Below are positions 1 through 4,929 of a stretch of DNA of 6,108 nucleotides, one piece after another. Source of the stretch: Paracoccaceae bacterium. Its GTDB lineage: Bacteria; Pseudomonadota; Alphaproteobacteria; Rhodobacterales; Rhodobacteraceae. The DNA lies in contig SKNG01000448.1 of assembly GCA_007120685.1 (NCBI GenBank), forward strand, positions 1 through 6,108, written 5' to 3'. The notes beneath the pieces are model-generated. The model made no database searches and was not told the origin of the DNA. It saw only the letters and a program-made list of their open reading frames with translations. Positions within the stretch are counted from its first letter, which is position 1, and every line of letters starts with the position of its first letter. The position numbers and the translations under genes are program-made.

Positions 1-798
1 GGTCTGCCCGGCCAGCGCCATCAGCGGCGCGAGGGTTGGCGCGCTGAAGGTCAGCTGGCCGTCGGCGGCGGGCGGCGCCATCCCCGCGCGCCCGTCGAAC
101 AGCGCCTGCGCGCCGCCGGCCGTCAGCTGCAGCCGCAGCGGCGCTACCTCGCCTGCCACCAGCCGGCGGGCCGAGCCGATCCCGGCCTCGGCGCTGAAAA
201 GCTGGCCGTTCAGCCGGCCGGCAAGCGTCAGCGTGGCCGGGCCGTCCCAGTCCGGCAGGCGCAGGTCGGCGTCGACCTCGCTGAGCCGCAGATCGGTGCC
301 CGCGCCGTGATCGACAAAGCGCAGCGTCGCCCCGCGGATTTCCACCAGATCGATGGCCAGCGCCGTGGTGCCGGCTTCCGGCACCGGCTCTCCTGCCGGC
401 TCTGCCTCGGCCAGCCCCTCGAAAGCCCAGTTGGCGCTGCCATCGGCGCGCCGCTCCAGCAGGATGCGCGGCGCCTGCGCCTCGAACCGCCGCACCACCA
501 GGTCGCCCCGGATCAGCGCCGCCAGATCCAGGCCCAGATCCACCAAATCGGCTTCCAGCATCGGCCCGGCATCGGACCAGGGCGCATTGTCGATCCGCAC
601 CCCTTCCACCCGGGCGCCGATCACCGGAAAGATGCTTGGCCGCACGGCGCCGGTAATCGCCATACCGCGCCCAGTGGCGCTTTCGAACTGTTGTGTGGCG
701 ATGCCCGCCAGGCGTTCGGCCGGGATCAGGAAGACCGCCGACAGGGCCACCAGCACGAAGGTGACGAGAACGGCGACGATCCTGAAAATCCAGCGCAT
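1..798 (-). CDS. AsmA family protein, N-terminal 266 residues (runs off left edge)
   Basis: The frame is open from ATG at 798 down to base 1 without a stop, so the C-terminus lies outside the window. A GGAGG at 805-809 sits six bases before the ATG and fixes the start. Residues about 4-25 form one hydrophobic segment (IFRIVAVLVTFVLVALSAVF), a signal anchor or uncleaved signal peptide. It is followed by the typical AsmA entry: IPAERLAGIATQQFESATGR at about 25-44, PSIFPVIGARVEGVRIDNAP at 54-73, and a LLERRADGSANWAF stretch at 113-126. The rest is rich in beta-forming, Leu/Ala/Asp-rich repeats, as expected of the beta-groove fold. AsmA-like proteins are anchored in the inner membrane with a large periplasmic part and are linked to outer-membrane biogenesis and probably lipid transport; the precise role of this member is unknown. 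It is divergent from the crotonase gene. Family assignment is firm, substrate is not. Confidence 0.88.
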   Translation of the reverse strand, partial: MRWIFRIVAVLVTFVLVALSAVFLIPAERLAGIATQQFESATGRGMAITGAVRPSIFPVIGARVEGVRIDNAPWSDAGPMLEADLVDLGLDLAALIRGDLVVRRFEAQAPRILLERRADGSANWAFEGLAEAEPAGEPVPEAGTTALAIDLVEIRGATLRFVDHGAGTDLRLSEVDADLRLPDWDGPATLTLAGRLNGQLFSAEAGIGSARRLVAGEVAPLRLQLTAGGAQALFDGRAGMAPPAADGQLTFSAPTLAPLMALAGQT

Positions 799-857
799 TG
801 GCGCCTCCCTGCTCGGCCCCGGCGGCCTGTCCCGGCGCGCGCGTTGCATCCCGATGA

Positions 858-863
858 TGTCAA
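858..863 (-). promoter_or_regulatory. Possible -35 box (TTGACA) upstream of the AsmA gene
   Basis: Read on the minus strand, bases 863 to 858 spell a perfect sigma-70 -35 hexamer, TTGACA, 60 bases before the AsmA start codon. The position 17 bases further on (840-835) is CGCGCG, which is a poor -10 box, so this may be chance. The rest of the 799-995 divergent gap is very GC-rich, and I see no clear promoter for the plus-strand crotonase gene. Confidence 0.2.
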
Positions 864-985
864 ATGCCCGGCGGGGGCACAAGCTTGGCCTCGCGCGAAT
901 CACAGGCGCGTGTTGCGGGCGCTGCCGTCACGTCGCGCTTGCCGGGCGCGCGCGCGGGCGGCAGGCTGCGGGTGTGGCCGGCGCG

Positions 986-990
986 GGAGG
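986..990 (+). promoter_or_regulatory. Ribosome-binding site deciding the crotonase start
   Basis: GGAGG lies five bases before ATG at 996. The same frame is open further upstream to an ATG at 864, but that start has no comparable site, and the 44 extra residues are Arg/Gly-rich with no resemblance to crotonase N-termini. The start at 996 is therefore preferred. Confidence 0.8.
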
Positions 991-995
991 AAGGC

Positions 996-1805
996 ATGGC
1001 GGACGGGATTGACGAGCGGCTGAGCATCACCATCGAGGCCGGCATCGCCGAGGTGGCGCTGAACCGGCCCGAGAAGATGAACGCGATGGACGAGGCGATG
1101 TTTGCCGCGCTCTCGGCGGCGGGCGAGCGTCTGGCGGGCGAGAGTGGCCTGCGCGCGGTGATCCTGCACGGGCAGGGCCGGGGGTTCTGCGCCGGGATCG
1201 ACACCTCGCTTCTGCAGGCCTTTGCCGCGCGCCTGGACGATCTGCGGGCAGAGATGCAGGCCCCGCCCGCCGGCCGTGCCGCCAATGTCTTCCAGCACCC
1301 CTGCACGGTATGGGCCGATCTGCCGGTGCCGGTGATCGCGGCCTTGCACGGGCCGGTCTATGGCGCCGGGCTGCAACTGGCGCTGGGCGCCGATATCCGT
1401 CTTGCCGCGACCGATGCCCGGCTGTCGATCATGGAGGCGAAATGGGGTCTGATCCCGGACATGGGGCTGACCAAGCTGCTACCAGGGCTGATGCGCGCCG
1501 ATCAGGCGCTGGAACTGATGCTCACCGCCCGCGTGCTGGGTGCGGCAGAGGCCCACGCGCTGGGGCTGGTCACCCGTCTGGCCGAGGACCCGCTGGAAGA
1601 GGCGCGCGCGCTCGCCCGCGCCATTGCCGCGCGCAACCCCGAGGCCGCGCGCGGCGCCAAGGCGCTGATGCGCGCGGCCTGGCCCGGCGGCGATGACCAT
1701 CTGGCGCTGGAGGCACGGCTGCAGGCGGCGATCATGGGCAGCCCCAATCAGATCGAGGCGGTAATGGCCGAGATGCAGAAACGCGCGCCGCGCTTCGCCG
1801 ATTGA
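996..1805 (+). CDS. Crotonase/enoyl-CoA hydratase family protein (269 aa)
   Basis: A crotonase-superfamily enzyme acting on an acyl-CoA thioester in the cytoplasm. Length is normal for the family. Visible motifs in order: strand plus LNRPEKMNAMD at 22-32; the first oxyanion-hole region HGQGRGFCAGID at 58-69; the second, ALHGPVYGAGLQLALGADIR, at 116-135; the segment MEAKWGLIPDMG at 146-157; and a C-terminal helical region with AARNPEAARGAKALM. The two acidic residues of classical enoyl-CoA hydratase are not both present: the first (Glu144 in the rat enzyme) aligns with Gln127, while the second (Glu164) aligns with Glu147. Asp155 falls where dienoyl-CoA isomerases carry a catalytic Asp. This resembles a conserved group annotated only as 'crotonase/enoyl-CoA hydratase family', so hydratase activity should not be assumed; an isomerase is equally possible. 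It lies alone, with a 100-bp gap before the b561 gene. Start chosen from the Shine-Dalgarno at 986-990. Confidence 0.92.
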   Translation: MADGIDERLSITIEAGIAEVALNRPEKMNAMDEAMFAALSAAGERLAGESGLRAVILHGQGRGFCAGIDTSLLQAFAARLDDLRAEMQAPPAGRAANVFQHPCTVWADLPVPVIAALHGPVYGAGLQLALGADIRLAATDARLSIMEAKWGLIPDMGLTKLLPGLMRADQALELMLTARVLGAAEAHALGLVTRLAEDPLEEARALARAIAARNPEAARGAKALMRAAWPGGDDHLALEARLQAAIMGSPNQIEAVMAEMQKRAPRFAD

Positions 1806-1823
1806 CACCGCCGCCGGCCCGAA

Positions 1824-1857
1824 GCGTTGACGGCGGCGCTGACGGGGGCGTTGACGG
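1824..1857 (+). repeat. Three direct repeats of GCGYTGACGG with a 12-nt period
   Basis: GCGTTGACGG at 1824-1833, GCGCTGACGG at 1836-1845 and GCGTTGACGG at 1848-1857 are evenly spaced 12 bases apart, just over one helical turn. They lie in the 100-bp gap between the crotonase stop and the cytochrome b561 start. They could be a protein-binding array for the b561 gene or simple tandem expansion of a GC-rich word. No function is shown. Confidence 0.55.
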
Positions 1858-1858
1858 A

Positions 1859-1874
1859 CCGGGTCCAAACCCGG
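1859..1874 (+). other. Small hairpin downstream of the crotonase gene
   Basis: CCGGGT (1859-1864) and ACCCGG (1869-1874) form a six-base-pair stem with a CCAA loop, directly after the 12-nt repeats. No T-run follows, so it is not a convincing intrinsic terminator. It might be a weak terminator for the crotonase or part of a regulatory site for the b561 gene. Confidence 0.25.
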
Positions 1875-1894
1875 CAGGATCGATCCACCGCCAC

Positions 1895-1900
1895 AGGAGG
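1895..1900 (+). promoter_or_regulatory. Ribosome-binding site deciding the b561 start
   Basis: AGGAGG is five bases before the ATG at 1906 but only two bases before an in-frame TTG at 1903. The spacing favours ATG at 1906. Confidence 0.8.
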
Positions 1901-1905
1901 GCTTG

Positions 1906-2427
1906 ATGCCAGATCGCTACCATCCCGCCCTTGTCGTGCTGCACTGGCTGCTGGCCTTCTGCCTCATCGGCCTCCTGATCGCCGGCAGCACCGTCCTGGC
2001 GCCGCTGCCGAACACCGACCCGGCCAAGCTGATCTCCTTCCGCCTTCATATGGGCCTGGGCCTTATCACGCTTCTGCTGATGGTGCTGCGTCTGGCGGTG
2101 CGGCTCACCACGCGCCGCCCGGCGCCAGCGGATACCGGCAACGCCTGGCTCAACCGCCTCGCCCCGGCCACGCATTGGGCGCTCTATATCCTCGCCTTCA
2201 CCATGGCGCTCTCGGGCATGGTCTTTTCCCGCGCCTCGGGCCTGCCGGACGCCGTCTTCGGCGCGGGTGCCATGCCCGCCAGTTTCGACCACTCGGCGCG
2301 CACGCTCCATACCATCGCCTCGCGCCTGCTGATGGCGCTGATCACGCTGCACATCGCCGCCGCGCTCTGGCACCAGTTCATCCGTCGCGACGGGCTGATG
2401 TCCCGTATGGCTCTGCGCCGCCGCTGA
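1906..2427 (+). CDS. Cytochrome b561 family protein (173 aa)
   Basis: A di-heme b-type cytochrome of the inner membrane, of the bacterial cytochrome b561 / Ni-Fe hydrogenase cytochrome b type, which passes electrons between the quinone pool and a partner or oxidant (in E. coli CybB, quinol oxidation by superoxide has been reported). Four hydrophobic helices are visible at about residues 9-29, 48-65, 88-107 and 137-158. Histidines sit where the family carries its heme ligands: His13 (VLHW), His48 (RLHMG), His135 (TLHTIA) and His149 (TLHIAAALWHQF), matching the spacing in CybB. Length is typical of the family, and the C-terminus ends in a basic tail (MALRRR). It follows the crotonase by 100 bp and may have its own promoter. 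It is convergent with mcl1. The family is certain; the electron partner cannot be told from the window. Confidence 0.93.
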   Translation: MPDRYHPALVVLHWLLAFCLIGLLIAGSTVLAPLPNTDPAKLISFRLHMGLGLITLLLMVLRLAVRLTTRRPAPADTGNAWLNRLAPATHWALYILAFTMALSGMVFSRASGLPDAVFGAGAMPASFDHSARTLHTIASRLLMALITLHIAAALWHQFIRRDGLMSRMALRRR

Positions 2428-2530
2428 CCCCGCCCCTCTTTGCTCTCGAAATATCCACGGGGGGTGTCCAGAGGGGGGCGCGTGCGTCCCCCTCTGGCGG
2501 GGGGCGCGGGGGCGGCGCCCCCCGCATGCC
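2428..2530 (+). repeat. Palindromic intergenic repeat, copy A
   Basis: The element begins directly after the b561 stop codon with CCCCGCCCCT, continues with a CGAAATATCC stretch and TCCAGAGGGGGGCG, and contains two adjacent GC-rich hairpins (2468-2497 and 2498-2524). The reverse complement of 4822-4929 has the same blocks in the same order: CCCCGCCCCT, CGAAAAATAC, TCCAAAGGGGGGCG, two hairpins. In both copies the stems are kept while their sequences differ by paired changes, such as CCAGAGGGGG/CCCCCTCTGG against CCAAAGGGGG/CCCCCTTTGG. This marks it as a dispersed REP-like element rather than a gene-specific site. Confidence 0.75.
2468..2524. terminator. Possible bidirectional terminator between b561 and mcl1
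   Basis: The hairpin CCAGAGGGGG (2468-2477) with CCCCCTCTGG (2488-2497) has ten base pairs and can extend by three more inside the loop. It is followed at once by a second hairpin, CGGGGGGCG (2498-2506) with CGCCCCCCG (2516-2524). They lie between two converging genes, where a two-way terminator is expected. There is no T-tract on either side, so intrinsic termination is uncertain. Confidence 0.4.
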
Positions 2531-2533
2531 GGC

Positions 2534-3493
2534 TCACCCCTCGGCGATCATCTCTGCCTGGCGCACGATCACCCCGGCCTGCTTGATGCTCGCAATGTCC
2601 ACCAGCCGCCCCTTGTAGGTCGTCGCCCCCTCGCCGCGCGCCTTGGCGGCTTCCATCGCTTCCAGGATCTCCCGCGCCTCGGCCACGGCCTCGGCCGAGG
2701 GCGTGAACACCTCATTGGCCAGCGCCACCTGTTTGGGGTGGATCGCCCATTTGCCCACCATGCCCAGCGTCGCCGAGCGCCGCGCCTGCGCCCGGAACCC
2801 CTCGTCATCGGAAAAATCGCCAAACGGCCCGTCCACCGGCAGCACCCCATGCGTACGGCAGGCCGCCACGATCGCCGCCTGCGCCCAATGCCAGGGATCG
2901 GCCCAGTAATTCTGCCCCTCGCGCCGCATGTAATAGCCTTCCTGCGTGCCGCCGATGCCGGTGGTCTGCATGCCCATCGAGGCCGCGAAATCCGCCGCCC
3001 CCAGGCTCATCGCCGCCAGCCGGGGTGTGGCCGCCGCGATCTCCTGCACATGGCAGATGCCGGCCGCGCTTTCGATGATCACCTCGAAGCCGATGCGCTT
3101 TTGCCGCCCCTTTGCTGCCTCGATCGCCGTGACCAGCGCATCGACGGCGTAAAGATCGGCCGCGCAACCCACCTTGGGGATCATGATGCGGTCCAGCCGT
3201 TCGCTGCCCTGCTCCAGCAGGTCCACCACATCGCGATACCAGAAGGGCGTGTCCAGCCCGTTGATCCGCACGCTCAGCGTTTTCTTGCCCCAATCCACCT
3301 CATGCGTGGCGGCGATGACATTGGCGCGCGCCTGGTCCTTGTCGCCGGGCGAAACCGAATCCTCCAGGTCCAGATTGACCACATCGGCCTTGGATCCGGC
3401 CATCTTCTCGAACAGCGCGGTGCGCGAGCCGGGGCCGAAAAGCTGGCAGCGATTCGGCGTGGCGGGCGGCGCGGGCTGAAGGCGAAAGGACAT
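2534..3493 (-). CDS. mcl1: L-malyl-CoA/beta-methylmalyl-CoA lyase (319 aa)
   Basis: A cytoplasmic HpcH/HpaI aldolase-citrate lyase family enzyme. The family member Mcl1 of Rhodobacter reversibly cleaves beta-methylmalyl-CoA to glyoxylate and propionyl-CoA, and malyl-CoA to glyoxylate and acetyl-CoA, two steps of the ethylmalonyl-CoA pathway for acetyl-CoA assimilation. The N-terminus (MSFRLQPAPP, then CQLFGPGSR at 16-24), VVNLDLEDSV at 38-47, the substrate-binding arginine Arg76 in SVRINGLD, FEVIIESAAGI with Glu141, and SLGAADFAASMGMQTTGIGG with Asp168 follow the Rhodobacter protein as I recall it almost residue for residue. Glu141 and Asp168 are the Mg2+ ligands. DGPFGDFSDDEGF at 221-233 and GKWAIHPKQV at 247-256 are also typical. 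Length is as in the family. ATG at 3493 has GAGGT seven bases upstream. It stands alone, convergent with b561 and divergent from dgcN. I see no truncation or missing key residue. Confidence 0.95.
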   Translation of the reverse strand: MSFRLQPAPPATPNRCQLFGPGSRTALFEKMAGSKADVVNLDLEDSVSPGDKDQARANVIAATHEVDWGKKTLSVRINGLDTPFWYRDVVDLLEQGSERLDRIMIPKVGCAADLYAVDALVTAIEAAKGRQKRIGFEVIIESAAGICHVQEIAAATPRLAAMSLGAADFAASMGMQTTGIGGTQEGYYMRREGQNYWADPWHWAQAAIVAACRTHGVLPVDGPFGDFSDDEGFRAQARRSATLGMVGKWAIHPKQVALANEVFTPSAEAVAEAREILEAMEAAKARGEGATTYKGRLVDIASIKQAGVIVRQAEMIAEG

Positions 3494-3569
3494 CGGTGTT
3501 ACCTCATGTCTGGATGTCGGTCAGGCAGTGGATGCGAAAAAAACTGTCAGGAATTGGCGCCCCGTGGTT

Positions 3570-3575
3570 ATTATC
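3570..3575 (-). promoter_or_regulatory. Candidate -10 box for mcl1
   Basis: On the minus strand the sequence reads GATAATAA across 3575-3568, a close match to a -10 element and rare in such GC-rich DNA. Transcription would start roughly 70 bases before the mcl1 ATG. No good -35 lies 16-18 bases upstream; the nearest resemblance, TTGCGC, is only about 14 bases away. An activator-dependent promoter would fit, but that is inference. Confidence 0.3.
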
Positions 3576-3637
3576 CTGCCAGAATGCGCGCAACCCCGTT
3601 TTCTGCGCCTGCGAAGGCAGCAGTCTCCGGTCGGGCC

Positions 3638-3656
3638 ATGCCCTATTGACGGGCAT
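3638..3656. promoter_or_regulatory. Inverted repeat, possible operator
   Basis: ATGCCC (3638-3643) and GGGCAT (3651-3656) are a perfect six-base inverted repeat separated by TATTGAC. The TTGACG at 3646-3651 overlaps the right arm and could be a plus-strand -35 box, though no good -10 follows. The position near the middle of the divergent region suits an operator acting on either gene. Short repeats like this also occur by chance. Confidence 0.25.
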
Positions 3657-3819
3657 TTCCTTCGGCTCTTCGGCAATCGGGCTGAATATTCTTGCGTTGC
3701 CGGCGGTGTTTCCCGGAAAGATACCCAGCACCTTCGGTGTCTTGTGCGGCAGTTTGCAGGCAGGTTAGCTTGACTGCCACCAACCCACCGCCATCCGCCC
3801 GCCAAAGACGAGGCCCGCC

Positions 3820-4821
3820 ATGATCCAGACCCCCTATCTTCTGTTCCTGGGCGACGCGCCCGACCCTCTGGCCGCCAAGGTGGCGCAGGGGATCAAGGAC
3901 TGGCGGCCGGAGTACGCGCTGGGCCAGTTGCGCCTGCCGGGCTGCAAGGCCGATATGGGCATCCCCGACATGACGCTCGCCGAGGCGAAGGCGGCCGGCA
4001 TCAAGACCGTGGTGATCGGTGTGGCCAACCGCGGGGGCGTGATCAGCCAGACCTGGAAAAAGGTGCTGGTGCAGGCGCTGGAAGAAGGCTTCGACCTGGC
4101 TTCCGGCCTGCACAACCTGTTGCGCGACGAGGAGGACCTGGCGGCGGTGGCGCGTGCGACGGGCCGGACGCTGCACGATGTGCGCATTCCGTCGGTGAAG
4201 TATCCGATCGCCAATGGCGAGAAGCGGCGCGGCAAGCGGATGCTGGCGGTGGGCACGGATTGCTCGGTCGGCAAGATGTATACCGCGCTCTGCATGGAGC
4301 GCGAGATGCGCGAGCGGGGGATGAAGGCGTCGTTCCGCGCAACCGGACAGACCGGCATCCTGATCACCGGCGGTGGCGTGCCGCTGGACGCGGTGATCGC
4401 CGATTTCATGGCCGGGTCGATCGAATGGCTGACGCCGGACAATGATGACGACCATTGGGATCTGATCGAGGGGCAGGGGAGCCTGTTTCATGTCAGCTAT
4501 TCCGGCGTGACCATGGCGCTGATCCATGGCGGGCAGCCCGATGCGCTGGTGATCAGTCACGAGCCGACGCGGACGCATATGCGGGGGTTGCCGGGCTACA
4601 GCCTGCCCACCATCGAAGCCGTGCGCGAGATGGCCGAGACGCTGGCGCGGGTGGCCAATCCGGCCTGCGTGACGGTGGGTGTGGCGGTTAACACGCAGGC
4701 GATGGAAGATGCCGCGGCGCGGGAATATCTGGCCGAGGTTCAGGCGCGCACGGGGCTGCCGGCGACGGATCCGTTCCGCTATGGCGCCGGGGTGCTGGTG
4801 GACGCGTTGGCGGCGGTCTGA
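3820..4821 (+). CDS. dgcN: DUF1611 family protein, probable D-glutamate N-acetyltransferase DgcN (333 aa)
   Basis: A DUF1611 protein. Members next to a DgcA-type racemase have been characterised in marine bacteria as DgcN, which transfers acetyl from acetyl-CoA to D-glutamate in D-glutamate catabolism. Two parts are visible: an N-terminal Rossmann-like domain (about 1-135; TPYLLFLGDAPDPLAAKVAQ at 4-23, VVIGVANRGGVI at 64-75, then LASGLHNLL), and a C-terminal P-loop-type domain from about 139 with GTDCSVGKM at 145-153. It continues with RATGQTGILITGGGVPLDAV at 173-192, the conserved IEGQGSL at 216-222 and VISHEPTR at 244-251. The glycine-rich loop resembles that of dethiobiotin synthetase but has Met153 where most P-loops carry Ser/Thr. 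It is the first gene of the cluster, 108 bp before dgcA. The start is supported by GAGG at 3810-3813. Family membership is certain; the specific reaction rests on neighbours. Confidence 0.85.
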   Translation: MIQTPYLLFLGDAPDPLAAKVAQGIKDWRPEYALGQLRLPGCKADMGIPDMTLAEAKAAGIKTVVIGVANRGGVISQTWKKVLVQALEEGFDLASGLHNLLRDEEDLAAVARATGRTLHDVRIPSVKYPIANGEKRRGKRMLAVGTDCSVGKMYTALCMEREMRERGMKASFRATGQTGILITGGGVPLDAVIADFMAGSIEWLTPDNDDDHWDLIEGQGSLFHVSYSGVTMALIHGGQPDALVISHEPTRTHMRGLPGYSLPTIEAVREMAETLARVANPACVTVGVAVNTQAMEDAAAREYLAEVQARTGLPATDPFRYGAGVLVDALAAV

Positions 4822-4929
4822 GAGGGGTGTGCGAGGGGCTGCGCGCCCCTCGCGCTCCCGCGCCAAAGGGGGGGCACGCCCCCCTTTGGAAACCCCTGTG
4901 AGTATTTTTCGCAAGATGAAGGGGCGGGG
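4822..4929 (-). repeat. Palindromic intergenic repeat, copy B (inverted relative to copy A)
   Basis: This element fills the whole gap between dgcN and dgcA. It has a hairpin GCGAGGGG (4831-4838) with CCCCTCGC (4846-4853), and a longer one, CCAAAGGGGGG (4863-4873) with CCCCCCTTTGG (4879-4889). A GAGTATTTTTCGC stretch and GGGGCGGGG follow, ending exactly at the dgcA start codon. Its reverse complement lines up with copy A at 2428-2530. The hairpins could slow RNA decay or partly stop transcription, so that dgcN and dgcA are made in different amounts. Confidence 0.75.
4919..4924 (+). promoter_or_regulatory. Ribosome-binding site of dgcA inside repeat copy B
   Basis: AAGGGG is five bases before ATG at 4930 and is the only purine-rich site available. 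It belongs to the terminal block of the repeat (GGGGCGGGG is shared with copy A in reverse complement), so the repeat supplies the translation signal of this gene. Confidence 0.55.

Larger units (their letters stand above)
3494..3819. promoter_or_regulatory. Divergent control region between mcl1 and dgcN
   Basis: This 326-bp gap holds no convincing gene; the short frames across it lack ribosome-binding sites and coding-type composition. It is visibly less GC-rich than the rest of the window and contains A/T tracts (an A7 run at 3537-3543, ATTATC at 3570-3575, GAATATTC at 3684-3691). It must carry the promoters of both flanking genes. Besides the candidate sites listed separately, it contains the direct repeat CTTCGGCTCTTCGGC in 3660-3674. 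Immediately before dgcN, GAGG at 3810-3813 is its ribosome-binding site, six bases from the ATG. Confidence 0.6.

Noticed and set aside
864..995. N-terminal extension of the crotonase to an ATG at 864
   Set aside because: There is no Shine-Dalgarno at 864, and the extra 44 residues do not look like a crotonase or a clear targeting signal. The ATG at 996 has GGAGG at the right distance.
307..1023. Plus-strand open frames of 238 and 219 codons across the AsmA gene
   Set aside because: The minus-strand frame here has a ribosome-binding site, a membrane anchor and AsmA motifs. The plus-strand products are Arg/Pro/Ala-rich shadows with no family signal.
1732..2373. A 213-codon minus-strand open frame across cytochrome b561
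   Set aside because: It is antisense to a four-helix heme protein with all expected histidines. The product is a charged, low-complexity shadow.
2738..3649. A 303-codon plus-strand open frame across mcl1
   Set aside because: It is antisense to mcl1, which is recognisable along its full length. The plus-strand product has no domain and no ribosome-binding site.
3496..3805. Short open frames on both strands in the mcl1-dgcN gap, including 90 and 94 codons
   Set aside because: They overlap one another in several frames, lack ribosome-binding sites and show no family motif. Lower GC with regulatory-type sequence fits a control region better.
4863..4909. Hairpin plus TATTTTT as a simple intrinsic terminator after dgcN
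   Set aside because: The T-run starts about 14 bases after the stem, not directly, and the following genes are functionally linked and without another evident promoter. A repeat element with at most partial attenuation is the better reading.
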